A DNA stretch of 64,000 nucleotides, from assembly GCA_023376005.1 (NCBI GenBank), contig CM042145.1, positions 92,470,415-92,534,414 on the forward strand, given 5' to 3'. Of this stretch, positions 30,800 to 40,664 are shown piece after piece. The notes under the pieces are model-generated. The model had not been told where the DNA came from, did no database searches, and worked only from the letters and a program-made list of their open reading frames with translations. The stretch comes from Doryteuthis pealeii (Eukaryota; Mollusca; Cephalopoda; Myopsida; Loliginidae). Every line of letters starts with the position of its first letter. Position 1 is the stretch's first letter. The position numbers were made by a program, and so were the translations under genes.

Positions 30800-31360
30800 C
30801 TGTATATATGTTGTGGACTAGCCTATCGTAACTTTTCTGGGAGTAAATGAACTATGAATGTTTTATCATTAACTTCATCACCATCATCATTAAGACTTGC
30901 TAACAGAACAGATTCCTTTGACTCGCTCTCACCATCTGTCCCTATCAGCCATAAGCTCTTGGTAAGTCCTCTAGCCAGCATCCCTATATTTATTTGTAGG
31001 ATAATTCTTCAATTGCTCTACAAAAAGTAGCATTCCCAGTCAATTTGCTGAAATTGGGAGACATTGACAAATTCGCACCTTAACTCGTTCAACTTGCAAT
31101 TTCTCGTATATTTCTGGACCAATTTTTATATGTTTGGAAAGAAAAGAAAATAATCTTTCTAAATATGTAATTTGTACGTGCTTTTATCAAAAGCAAATTA
31201 AAACAAGATAATTTATGCATATTCAATAAAGAAATCAAAACAAATAAATTTCTTATAAATAGAAATAAAAAATAAAACTTATACTGTAACCTGGTTTATT
31301 CACGGGAGCACTACTCATGCAGCCTGTTTTGGACAGGCAGAGCCTATCCTGGTCTACAAC
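30800..31360. other. Unassigned stretch
   Basis: Mostly AT-rich. The plus strand has a short frame ending at a good splice-donor word GGTAAGT at 30961-30967, but no acceptor or homology supports an exon. Confidence 0.4.
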
Positions 31361-31361
31361 T

Positions 31362-31595
31362 AGCTTGAATTTAAAGTTTTCTTTCTCCTAAATTGATTGT
31401 TATACTAAGGTTAAAGAGCCCAATCTATCCTACTCTTTACCCATAGCTAGAGGGAGAAAAATTAGATTCATACCATTCCCAGGGATATTAGCATTGTGTG
31501 AAATGCAAACAGTCTCATTCAGGATTTGAACTCATGTAGCAGTGACCATGACCTACGGTGATAACCATCACACATAAGCGCTTCCATCTACAAAA
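31362..31595 (-). mobile_element. SINE-B copy
   Basis: GAATTTAAAGTTTTCTTTC, TACCCATAGCTAGAGGGAGA, CCATTCCCAGGGATATTAGC, TCATTCAGGATTTGAACTCA, GTGATAACCATCACAC: body and tRNA-like head, antisense. Tail missing. Confidence 0.8.
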
Positions 31596-31599
31596 CTAA

Positions 31600-32510
31600 T
31601 AATTCTAACTTTACACAAAATGCAAGAAGTTAATAAGATCTAATAATCTCAACTATTGTGCCATAAATGGTAGTATTACCAGCATTGTGAAAAACGTAGC
31701 CATTTTAGAGGAAGTATAATAGATAACACGAATCGGACACTTTATTAATGAATTGAAATTATAATAGACAATAGAAATTAGAAAATGTTATTAGGGAACT
31801 GATATCTGAAACTGAAACTAAATCAATCTATTCTGATGAACATTGTATTCTTTATTGCAGCAGTCAGGGTTAGCAGTTTAGCATAAAAACATCTCTTCAT
31901 TATATATACAGGTTCACTAGTCTCGTTTCCATCTCGGAGGATGAAAAAAGCATAAAATAGGTTTGTGTTGTGAGGCAGCTGGCCGCAGACTGAATTGAAA
32001 TGGTCAAAGCAGAAAGCAGGCATTGATAAAATACACAATGAATAAATGTTTAACAATAAACAATCATCATTAGTAACAAGGTTCATTCATTGTCTCACTT
32101 TGGGGTAATTCCATGCCAAATTATCCAGAAAAAAAGTAAAATTGTCACCCAAACCCTTCAATTTTTCTGAAATTTATTCCAAGTGTGGACTATGTTAACG
32201 TTAGACAATCCCCAAAATTTGAGCTTCCAATTCCAAAAATTGGTGGAGTTATGTCGATTTTTAGCTCTCCAAATTTGAGGGGGTTTGCAAAAAATGGCAA
32301 CTTTTTGTAACCTATTTTTGTCTGTAAAATGAGTTCTAGAGCTTCCCTACTACTAAAACTTGGTTTATAAAAGCATTTTGCCCAAGTAATCCAAAAATGC
32401 TATTAAAAAAATCTTAAAGTCAACCAATTTTAAGTTCTTGATGATTTCTGATTTTTTTCATCCCGATGTGGCACTGCATCTATGACAAAATTTTCTATTA
32501 TTATTTCACA
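31600..32510. other. Unassigned stretch
   Basis: 31823-32086 on the minus strand has an 87-residue frame without a motif. 32100-32480 is less AT-rich with T-run words (AAAAATTGGTGGAGTTATG) and may be an old interspersed repeat; no second copy is in the window. Confidence 0.35.
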
Positions 32511-32516
32511 TATAAG

Positions 32517-32774
32517 TAAAAAAAAGTAAAGTCGTCAGGGCGGCCTAAAGTCGGTATCAGCCAGTCAGCGAGGGAGTCTATCCCCTTTACAATAGTGCTA
32601 GACCAAGGAGATTGTTTTTGGCGTCTGAGGTGGAACGCCACACCTACCATGAGCTCCTTACTTTACCGCACAGATCCCTGTGCTACTCATACGCTGAGTT
32701 GGCGAGGATCAGTATCGAACTAGGAACCTTGTGGTTTCTAGCCGAATGCTCTACCAACTAAGCTAACCTGGCCC
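32517..32774 (-). mobile_element. SINE-A copy, full length
   Basis: AAGTAAAGTCGTCAGGGCGG, CCTAAAGTCGGTATCAGCC, GCGAGGGAGTCTATCCCC, CACACCTACCATGAGCTCC, ACGCTGAGTTGGCGAGGATC, CTCTACCAACTAAGCTAACC. Tail at left, tRNA-like head at right. Confidence 0.85.
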
Positions 32775-33017
32775 ATTATATATTGAACTTTATTTGTACC
32801 AAAAAGATAGTTTGATGGGTGTGGGTGTGGTTAAATTTGTTTTTGTGCATCTTACACCAATCATCCATGAATATAACATGGAAGATAAATTTTGTTTTAC
32901 ATCTTTTTCTCAGAGCTTTCGTCTGGCTAGCAAGTATTGAACACAATAATAATGTTGCCTGCGCTCGTCATTTTTTCAATTATCCGGCCCACCGTGAAAA
33001 AAATTTGGTGATCCCTG

Positions 33018-33215
33018 TCCTAGACTGCTTACCTAATCAAGGTTGAACCGAATCTGCCCTACTATTTACCCATAGCTGGAGTGGAGGAGAAGAGATGGAT
33101 TTATACTTTTTCCAAGGCCATTGGCACAAAGTGGAAGACAAACAACCTCATCCAAGATTTGAACTTGAGGAGCATAGTTGATTTCCAATGATGATAACCA
33201 TTACACAACCTGCAC
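33018..33215 (-). mobile_element. SINE-B copy
   Basis: CCTAGACTGCTTACCTAATC, CCCTACTATTTACCCATAGC, CCTCATCCAAGATTTGAACT, GATGATAACCATTACACAAC. Confidence 0.75.
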
Positions 33216-33337
33216 ATCTTTGCATGTAGAATAAACAAAATCAAATAAAAAAAGTTAATACCAACATAATAAATCCGGATTAACAAGATAAAACGAATAT
33301 GGCTGTATAAGGGTTTGTTTACAAGAAACAGATAAAA

Positions 33338-33912
33338 TCTATTAATAATGGAGATTCGTCTCAATGTGTCTGTAACTACCACTACGTCACTGCTTATGTA
33401 ACATTACCCAAAATCATTAACGCATCTCTTATCATATACACTCAAAATTTGAGTGTGCCACCTCAGATACTCATTGTTTTTAAGACCAGTTTTAATGAAT
33501 ACATTCCCAGTATTATATATAGTTTGTTTTATTAATATATATCTAAAGTAATCTAACGTTTTAAATTATTTACAAACAAGAAATAGTTATTTTTTTCTGT
33601 TTCAAGAGGTTAACTAAAAAGTTTACAAATAAATAAATATCTATGATTTTGTGTAAAATTTATGTGTAAAATATTAAAAATAATTATTTAATCAATAATT
33701 AATAGATGCACACAACATTTTATTTGAGGGGGTCAGAATTAAGTTTCCATTTAAAATTGTTTTATTTTTTTCACTCCTTTAATAAATTTGATGATTTTAC
33801 TTACTCATGATAAAAACCCTCTGACATTGAATTTTTAGCCCCCCCCCCACTCAGACAATATCTTTCAAAAATTAATTTTTACACTGCCTGGAGGGCATTT
33901 TTTTTTCGCTAC
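33338..33912 (+). mobile_element. Non-autonomous Helitron, Hel-2, full length
   Basis: Starts TCTATTAATAATGGAGATTC after A and ends TTCGCTAC before T (CTAC instead of CTAG). 3' hairpin TGCC-TGGAG-GGCA. It is about 170 bp longer than 10054-10452 through an AT-rich insertion near 33540-33720. Non-coding. Confidence 0.75.
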
Positions 33913-34428
33913 TCTAATTAATAAAAAACATCCCATAAATCTGTTCTGCTAAGAAAAGAAGGAAGAATAACTGAATGATTACAAAATGCTAATTTATTCC
34001 AGTGTTTATGGCAGCAAAATGAGAGCTAAAGTGTTGTCTGCTGTATGCAAAATAGTCTGTTGGTAAGGTTTCTGAAAAAGAAGGGGAAAAAAAGTCTAGT
34101 CCTTCTGCCTAGATAGATGACTTAAATAAAGGTCAATTAAATTGCTGTAATGCCCAATCAGATAAAACCTTTTCAATGAATGGAAAAATTGCTATCAGTC
34201 CTGTTAAAAAATGGAGGATGAATATTAGCTTACAATTAAAAAGAAAAGAAAAAAAAAAGAAAAAGAAAAGAAAGGAGACCGGTTTTAATCTTTCAATTTT
34301 TAAAAAATTTTTCAAATTCAGATTTATTTTATAAAAACTCATCTATCATTAATTAGTGTACGAGTTAAATAAGCCACTAACATAATTTTTTTTATTCCTT
34401 ATTAGGTGATCTATGGATATGGTTTGGT

Positions 34429-34509
<81 letters not shown>

Positions 34510-34625
34510 TATGCCTAAAAAGTTAGGGAATTGTATTCATTGTACATTTATACTTACATTTTTTGTGTAGCTGATAAGAGTTTTTTTTGTTTTTTGGGGG
34601 TTTTTTTTCAGTTATATATCAAGTA
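33913..34625. other. AT-rich stretch with (TA)n
   Basis: Mixed A/G run near 34240-34275 and a long (TA)n at 34432-34503. Nothing else recognised. Confidence 0.55.
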
Positions 34626-34686
34626 TTTCTATCTAATACAAATAATTTGCACCTTGTTGTATAGTTTCAAGTATTCCTATCTAATA
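34626..34686 (-). repeat. 48-bp-type minisatellite fragment
   Basis: TTTCAAGTATTCCTATCTAA is the complement of the core AATACTTGAAA unit; about one and a half units. Confidence 0.65.
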
Positions 34687-34714
34687 TACTTGAGAAAGGC
34701 ACGAACTCATCTCA

Positions 34715-34800
34715 TCTACCCTAGCTATAGGGAATTAGTATGGCAAATCAGGCACTCTAGGTAGGACAAGTTGAGGAGAAGGAAAACTGAATTCAAAACC
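34715..34800 (+). mobile_element. SINE-B fragment
   Basis: CTAGCTATAGGGAATTAGTA, GGCAAATCAGGCACTCT, GAGGAGAAGGAAAACTGAAT: a degenerate middle portion. Confidence 0.5.
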
Positions 34801-34804
34801 AAGT

Positions 34805-35069
34805 GCTGGAGTCCCTAAAGAAGACATCTTCAACTTTGATCTTGTTAACACCAATGCCAAGTTGAATGCCCTCGCCCTGTGCTCCCCTTGGAAAACATTG
34901 GAGTCACAGAGAGAGGGGAGAACTTTGGTATTTGGCAGCTGCTCATTTTCCATACAACCTCAGTCGGGCCTGTGCCAAGATCCAGGCAGAGATCCGTGGT
35001 CATGGGAGACTGATGGTTGCCAGTAATATAATCAGTTTTGATCCGATTTTAATGGAGAAATATTTATGA
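34805..35069 (+). other. Coding-like island, unidentified
   Basis: Richer in GC than its flanks. A first frame gives FNFDLVNTNAKLNALAL; another, from ATG at 34866 to TGA at 35069, gives a 67-residue product with HWSHRERGELWYLAAAHF and ending SFDPILMEKYL. Codon use looks ordinary. An A-rich run follows the stop, so a decayed processed pseudogene or retroposed fragment is possible. I do not recognise the protein. Confidence 0.3.
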
Positions 35070-35257
35070 TTAAAAAAATAAAATAAAATGAATTTTAAAA
35101 AAAGTTTGAATTTTTTCGGGAAGTAGTTTCAAAAATGAAAGGAAAAAAAATAAAGCATTGTTTTAATTTATTAGACAATTTCATGACACATTTTTATACT
35201 TCATTGATATTTTTTTTTTAAAGTACAATTTATGTGTACAAACATGTAAGCGATAAA

Positions 35258-35736
35258 TCTTTATTATAATAGAGATTATATGTCCGTCTATAACTGAAAC
35301 TATGTCACCACCGACACCATAATTCCTTAGTTATTTATGTTATATTCCCAATGATTAGATAATCTTAATTAGCAACTTATTTATCATTAGTATCTCTCAG
35401 AATTAGATTTGCCTCAAAACAGTTCTTGTTATTAATGCGTTTAAAATCCTGCAATGCGTGTATAACTAAGAAACAAAAGGTTTATATAATATATGATGTG
35501 GATAATTTGCATACTAGATTTAAGATGCCATTGGCTTGTAATTTTTTTTTCTCAAATATATTAAAAGCAATCCTATGTATAATTTTACATAGGAATCAAT
35601 TAAAATAAAATTAAAATAAGTGCAATCTTTTTATATGTGTTCTCATTAGCTTTGTCGGTCTTTCTAACTCAATATAATATTCTATTACATTAAAACTTAA
35701 ATACTTGCACCCAGTGGAGGGAGCATAATTTGTTAG
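35258..35736 (+). mobile_element. Non-autonomous Helitron, Hel-1, 3' end degraded
   Basis: Starts TCTTTATTATAATAGAGATT after A. The 3' part matches Hel-1 (TTAAAACTTAAATACTTGCA, CCCAGTGGAGGGAGC), but the terminus reads TTAG before C instead of CTAG before T. Confidence 0.65.
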
Positions 35737-35772
35737 CAATTCAAAAAATTTTTTAATTTAAAAACACTGTCA

Positions 35773-36035
35773 AGGATGTCCCTACAGTGTAATGGTGATC
35801 ATCACAGGAAATGAACACGGCGAGACTAGTTCAAATCCTGGACAAAGCTGGTTGCATTTCGCATAATGCTAATACCCTAGAGAAAGGTATAAATCAATTA
35901 TTCTCCCACCAGCTATAGGTAAATAGCAGGGCAGACTGGGCTCTTTAACTATGGTATGGCCACTAGTATAGGAGAAAGAAAACTCAATTCAAACATGTTA
36001 AACTCCACTTAAAAATTTACCTTGTGTTGCAGGAT
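35773..36035 (+). mobile_element. SINE-B copy, near full length
   Basis: CTACAGTGTAATGGTGATCA, GACTAGTTCAAATCCTGGAC, GCATTTCGCATAATGCTAA, GGTAAATAGCAGGGCAGACT, ACATGTTAAACTCCACTTAA, CCTTGTGTTGCAGG. Confidence 0.8.
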
Positions 36036-36655
36036 TTTTTATAATCTATTTATAAAGAGTGTGCACTGTATAACTTTGCAGACTAAACTAGGGCCATATC
36101 ATATAAAGTTAAATTCAACTGAAGTCAGAGTAGGTATAATTTTACTGACTGACTCCAGTTGTAATGTTATGGCTCTCATGTTGGAATGGAGTGATAATTT
36201 GTCATATAAAAATACTTAACTCATTTTCTGTGCTACGTAGAGAAGCTCGAATCTGGTTGTTGAGTTGATGTTGGCAGTTCTTTGAGGTTTTACATTTGGA
36301 ACAAGCTTGGGGTGCTGGGGGACATTTTGCCTTGTGCCAATTATAGTTTTTAAAAATTAACACAAAGCAAAATCTTTTTCTCATGAGATTTTTTATCCCC
36401 CCCCCCCCATGTCAAAACTGCCCTGAATGAGAGCCACGTCTCACCCAGTCAATGCATTGTCCCAAACTCCCCTAACATTCTCACCTCTCACTCTTCCTCT
36501 CTCCCACTTCGCCATGTGACACTTCTTGACCAGAAGGAAAAATGTCATGTGGCGATTATGTTGTCCCTGCTAACCGACTGGCTCTTTCTATTCTCTCTCT
36601 CTCTCTCTATTATGTTACACAGTGATTCTTAATTGACTCCGACTTATTTATTAAT
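36036..36655. other. Unassigned stretch
   Basis: Contains C-run 36397-36409 and (CT)n 36591-36609. Base composition from 36400 to 36590 is more balanced. No frame or repeat recognised. Confidence 0.4.
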
Positions 36656-36659
36656 TAAT

Positions 36660-37002
36660 AAAAATTTGGTTAAATCAAACTTAACCGACCTAAATTCCAC
36701 CATCATATGTCAGCCCGCCGAAAGAAAAGAAACACCAAAAATCAGGGAATTAATCAAATTTAATGAAATTTTCAGTGTTGACTAAAAATGAATAAAAAAA
36801 ATATAATGCACCGGTTATTTGGTTAAAAATTTTTACATTTTTTTAGGTCAGTTAACTTTGAACCATGTATCTTTGAGGTGTAACACAGATTCTCAAAGAT
36901 ACATGGTTAAAAGTTAACTGACCTGCTTTCAGCGGGGTGACATACGATGGTGGAATTTATGTACATTAAGTTCGATTCAACCAAAAATTCTATGGGTTTT
37001 CA
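36660..37002. mobile_element. Nested foldback element
   Basis: Outer arms 36660-36730 and 36931-37002 (AATTTGGTTAAATC...AAATTCCACCATC and complement) enclose inner arms 36843-36878 and 36892-36928 (AGGTCAGTTAACTTT, ACCATGTATCTTTGAG and complement) around a 13-bp loop. No coding. A MITE or foldback transposon; no target duplication is obvious. Confidence 0.65.
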
Positions 37003-37134
37003 ATATGAATTAGTCTATTCCTTTGTTTCCATTGATAAAACTGTATCAACTCAAAATCAAAATTCTTAAATATGCCGACTGTCATCTAATATAAATAACC
37101 ACTAATTTTACATCCTCTATATTTGCCTATGTCA

Positions 37135-37470
37135 TTACTACTGTATGGTTGCACCACTTGGATGAATGAAATGCTTGGGAAAAAAAGCTAGATGGGAACT
37201 AAAAGATACTGCATGCTGTTTTCAAAAAAATCCTGAAAGCAGCACCTTACAAAACAGCAGCTGAACGGCCACTTACCTCCCATCTCACAAATCATCCAAG
37301 TAAAACATGCTGGGCAAAGCTGGAGATGTAAAGGTGAACTCATAAACAACATTCTATGAACTCCCACACATAGACTGACCAGCCAATAGGGACGGAATGG
37401 TTAGAGAAAGTCAAGGGAAAACATGCTGTCGGGACAACTTGATAATAATGATAATAATGTCCCCAAAAGC
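37135..37470 (+). pseudogene. LINE ORF2 C-terminus and 3' end
   Basis: LLYGCTTW, then (frameshifted) LTKQQLNGHLPPISQIIQV and HAGQSWRCKGELINNIL are C-terminal words of a LINE family seen also at 853-932 and 44006-44391. It ends with an ATA/ATG-rich trinucleotide tail (GATAATAATGATAATAATG), the kind of 3' tail common in RTE-like LINEs. The clade is not certain. Confidence 0.6.
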
Positions 37471-37632
37471 TTAGAAAAAAAGACAAGAGGAACTGGAAAT
37501 CTGAGGAAGAATTGACACCATCCAGACAATAGCATTGCTGATATCAGCTGGAATACTCAGGAGAGTCCTGGAGACCTGAGGAGACTTTGTTGTCACTTAA
37601 ACTCCAGTGAAAGACCAGCTAACGCTGGTGTG

Positions 37633-37640
<8 letters not shown>
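37471..37640 (+). pseudogene. Second LINE-like coding remnant
   Basis: Reads words like IDTIQTIALL, AGILRRVLETRGDLLSLKL with frame changes and ends in a poly(A) run at 37634-37663. The order suggests the C-terminal end of a retroelement ORF. Uncertain. Confidence 0.35.
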
Positions 37641-37663
<23 letters not shown>

Positions 37664-37666
<3 letters not shown>

Positions 37667-37887
37667 GGAGATGTAAAGGTGAACTCCTAAGCAACATTTT
37701 ATGAACTCTTACACATGGACATACCAGTGTTAACCAACCAGCAAAAACTTACATTCTTTAGCTCTGTGCAAATACTGGATGCCATTGCCATGTTGAGAAC
37801 ATGCTGATAGGGAGGGATGGTGAAAGAGAATCAAGGGAAAACATGCTGTCAGAACAACTCGATGATGATAATAATGATGATGATTTT
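37664..37887 (+). pseudogene. LINE 3' end, second copy
   Basis: Repeats CTGGAGATGTAAAGGTGAAC and GGGAAAACATGCTGTC from the preceding LINE end and finishes in GATGATGATAATAATGATGA. A better-preserved stretch reads NQPAKTYILQLCANTGC. 5'-truncated. Confidence 0.6.
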
Positions 37888-37925
37888 TTTTCTTAAAATG
37901 GTGCTGCTAATCTTGCATAAAAGCA

Positions 37926-38618
37926 CGAGGGTGAGTCAAAAAGTAATGCTATTTTGTTTAGGACAGGTATAATTACCAAGACAGGAACACGTGTCAAAAT
38001 TCACTACAGATTTCACTTCCTCGTCACTGGAATAATGTTTTCCTCTTAAACCCTCTTTCATGGGGCCAAAGAGATGATAGTTCGAGGCAAACATTATTCC
38101 AGTGACGAGAAAGAGAAATTTGTAGTGAAGAACTGACTCAAAGAACAGTCAACAGAACTTTACAGGGTAGGGATACATGCTCTCATTCGAAGGTGGCACA
38201 TTGCTATTGAGAGAAAAGGTGACTATGTTAAGAAGTAGGGATGTGATCTACAGAGGACCAGATTTATTTTGATGTATGATACAGGTTCCTGTGTTGGTAA
38301 TTATAAAAAGTAAAGTAAGTAAAGTCGTCGGGGCGGCCTAAAGTCGGTATTAGCCAGTCAGCGAGGGAGTCTATCCCCTTTTCAATAGCACTAGACCAAG
38401 GAGATTGTTTTAGCATGAGGTAGAGCGCCACACCTATCATCAGCTCCTTACTTTACCGCACAGATCCCTGTGCTACTCATGCGCTGAGTTGGCGGGGACC
38501 GGTATCAAACTAGGAACCTTGTGGTTTCTAGCTGAACGCTCTACCAACTGAGCTAACCCGGCCCTTAGTAATTATACCTGTCCTAAATAAAATGGCATTA
38601 CTTTTTGACTCGCCCTTG
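37926..38618. mobile_element. Mariner-derived MITE carrying a SINE-A
   Basis: Ends GAGGGTGAGTCAAAAAGTAA and (complement) AAGGGCGAGTCAAAAAGTAA form terminal inverted repeats of about 50 bp; TA follows the right end. Inside are an inverted duplication (38001-38041 and 38091-38132) and a transposase C-terminal remnant with words like GDYV. A SINE-A interrupts the right part at 38306. The related copy at 44410-44766 has the same inverted duplication. Confidence 0.7.
38306..38567 (-). mobile_element. SINE-A with 9-bp target duplication
   Basis: Complete SINE-A, antisense: tail AAAGTAAAGTAAGTAAAGTC at left, head complement CTCTACCAACTGAGCTAACC at right. Flanked by GTAATTATA at 38297-38305 and 38568-38576, a clear target-site duplication from LINE-mediated insertion into the MITE. 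Confidence 0.85.
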
Positions 38619-39046
38619 TATTAAGCAATTAAAAGAAATTTATTTTAATGCTTGCACATCAAAAGAAGATTGCGATATTTCTTGTTAAAATATTTTCAAT
38701 GGGCTGCACTGTCAATTAATTATAAATATAGACAAGATAAACAATTTGTGAATCAAAAAAAAAATAAATAAATAAATAAATTTAAAAAAAATGTTTAAAT
38801 ATCAAGCAAAAGCAGCATAAACATTAGAGTCTATAAAGTCGTCTGTCTGAATAACACATTGGTTACTCAGGTACATAAAAGAATTGTAAGCATTATTATC
38901 TAGTACCGACTGACTGTTTTGTAATAGTAGCAAGTGCTGTCTCTCAACCCAAAACAGTAAATAAATGAATTTGCAAACAAGGAATTTATCATTAGAAAAA
39001 AAAAAAAAGAAAATATCTTCTCAATAATATTTTTTCCCCATCTAAC
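38619..39046. other. AT-rich stretch
   Basis: A-rich runs near 38755 and 38998. No repeat match or exon recognised. Confidence 0.5.
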
Positions 39047-39075
39047 ATATACAGGGTGGGTCAAAATGATCTGAT
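39047..39075. repeat. Mariner-end-like motif
   Basis: TACAGGGTGGGTCAAAATGA resembles a mariner terminal inverted repeat. No partner end was found nearby. Confidence 0.3.
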
Positions 39076-39083
39076 ATATTTGT

Positions 39084-39135
39084 AGTGGGTAACATGCTGG
39101 GCTGTGATATTGTTGAGAGTTTGAACTCCAGTCTT
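39084..39135 (+). mobile_element. SINE-B-like copy, left part (split by Copia)
   Basis: GTGGGTAACATGCTGGGC and GAGAGTTTGAACTCCAGTCTT look like a tRNA-type head. The rest resumes at 42502 with ACTAATACCCTTGGGAAAAG. The Copia element separates the two with a GTCTT duplication (39131-39135, 42497-42501). Confidence 0.55.
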
Positions 39136-39416
39136 TGTTGGATTTTGTGATATAAGGCATCAGGCAAATGGTCACTTCTACTTATAGACTCGCCTATAAA
39201 CACGTGACCTGAGAAGGCATTTCTATTGTCCAATCACTGGCACTGCTGCTGCTGCTTATGCTGTATTAATAGAGACCATATTCTGAGCTTATGTCATTGA
39301 TACTTGGATTATCTCGGACGAAGGACTTACAAGGAATACGTTAACACTGGATTCTTACTGGCTTGCGTACTTATTCATTACATCTGGAACGAAGGATGGC
39401 TGCCAGATATTCAACA
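39136..39416 (+). repeat. Copia 5' LTR
   Basis: 281 bp, TGTTGG...TTCAACA. It includes a TATA-like GTATTAATAG near 39263. The gag start codon (39396) lies inside it. Confidence 0.9.
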
Positions 39417-40664
39417 GGTTATGGAACCAGACGCGCACGGATCTTTTTCAATGGCAATGATGACAGCTTCGAAATTTGGGAAACTAAGTTCAATGGATAC
39501 CTTCGAATCCTTCAACTGCATGATATAATCAATGCACCATCTGACCACCCGGAGGACCCAGTTTTCGTAGATAAAAATGCTGCAATATACGCAGAATTAA
39601 TACAATGCTTGGATGATCGAAGTCTCTCACTCGTAATGCGAGAAGCTCGTGATAATGGTAGAAAAGCAATGGAAATATTAAGGACCCACTATTTGTCAAA
39701 AGGCAAACCAAGAATTGTGGGATTGTATCGACAACTAAGTTCGTTAAGTAGAAACGATTATGAATCAATTACTGATTACATAATCCAAACTGAGAGCATT
39801 GCTAGCTCATTAAGGGATGCCGGGGAGATTGTAAGCGATGGATTGTTGATCGCTATGGTATTGAAGGGCCTGCCTTCAAATTTCAAACCCTTTGCAACAG
39901 TAATAACCCAAAGGGATAAGACTATGACGTTTACGGAATTCAAAGTCAGTCTTCGTAGTTATGAGGAGACAGAAAGTATGTACTCTGGGGAACCAAAAAA
40001 TAGAACTATACAACTAAAGACCCAATTCAAAAAGGGTAAAATCAACCCTCGCTATGAGGACAGATCAACTAGATATACCAACTACCAAAATTATCAGGGA
40101 AGCAATTGGAAGGATACCAGGAAGTCGCCAACAAAAACAAATATTATTTGTTATGTTTGTCAGAAAAAGGGCCATATGTCCTATGATTGCAGGAATAGGA
40201 AAGACTTTTGTCAAAATGTTAAATATTCCCCCCAAAGAAAAAAGACATATTTCTTTTCTGCTGGATATGATTCTTTAGCACATAAAGAACATTTGCTCGT
40301 TGATTGCGGGGCCACTCAACATGTCATCAACGATAAAACTAAATTTATCAGTTGGGACCCCAATTTTCAATCTGAGAATCACTTCGTGGAATTGGCTGAT
40401 GGAAGTCAATCCACTGGCTTAGTGCAAGGACGTGGTGACGCGCGTGTATATTTGAAAAATAGTAAAAGTCAAATTTGCGAAAGCATTTTGAAAGGGGCAT
40501 TATATATCCCCACTTTTAAACAAAACATCTTTTCAGTGAGGGAAGCTACGGCTTCCGGGACCCACATTAATTTTGGACACAAAACATCAAAGTTGATCTA
40601 CCCAAATGGTACTATATTTAATATAGTAAGAATGGGCTGTTTGTATTATTTAAAAAGATATTAA
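39396..40664 (+). CDS. Copia gag-protease polyprotein (422 aa)
   Basis: Makes the retrotransposon capsid and nucleocapsid and the aspartic protease that processes them; it would form cytoplasmic particles. Residues 1-205 are a Copia-type gag domain. A CCHC zinc knuckle of form CX2CX4HX4C is at 252-265 (CYVCQKKGHMSYDC). The protease active-site motif DCGATQHV is at 303-310, followed by ELADGS and the LKGALYIPTFKQNIFSV block usual after Copia proteases. The frame is open further upstream, but the first ATG is 39396, within the 5' LTR, so translation starts before the primer-binding site. The ORF stops at TAA after the pre-integrase region rather than continuing into pol. No frameshift is seen within it. 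Confidence 0.9.
   Translation: MAARYSTGYGTRRARIFFNGNDDSFEIWETKFNGYLRILQLHDIINAPSDHPEDPVFVDKNAAIYAELIQCLDDRSLSLVMREARDNGRKAMEILRTHYLSKGKPRIVGLYRQLSSLSRNDYESITDYIIQTESIASSLRDAGEIVSDGLLIAMVLKGLPSNFKPFATVITQRDKTMTFTEFKVSLRSYEETESMYSGEPKNRTIQLKTQFKKGKINPRYEDRSTRYTNYQNYQGSNWKDTRKSPTKTNIICYVCQKKGHMSYDCRNRKDFCQNVKYSPQRKKTYFFSAGYDSLAHKEHLLVDCGATQHVINDKTKFISWDPNFQSENHFVELADGSQSTGLVQGRGDARVYLKNSKSQICESILKGALYIPTFKQNIFSVREATASGTHINFGHKTSKLIYPNGTIFNIVRMGCLYYLKRY
39417..39430 (+). promoter_or_regulatory. Candidate primer-binding site
   Basis: GGTTATGGAACCAG starts right after the LTR. It resembles the complement of the initiator tRNA-Met anticodon arm (GGTTATGGGCCCAG), the internal tRNA primer used by Drosophila copia, with two mismatches. 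The tRNA assignment is an inference. Confidence 0.5.

Noticed and set aside
30900..30967. Plus-strand exon ending at a GTAAGT donor
   Set aside because: Only a donor word and a short open frame; no acceptor, homology or second exon.
39363..39395. Upstream extension of the Copia gag frame
   Set aside because: The frame is open in the LTR but has no ATG before 39396.
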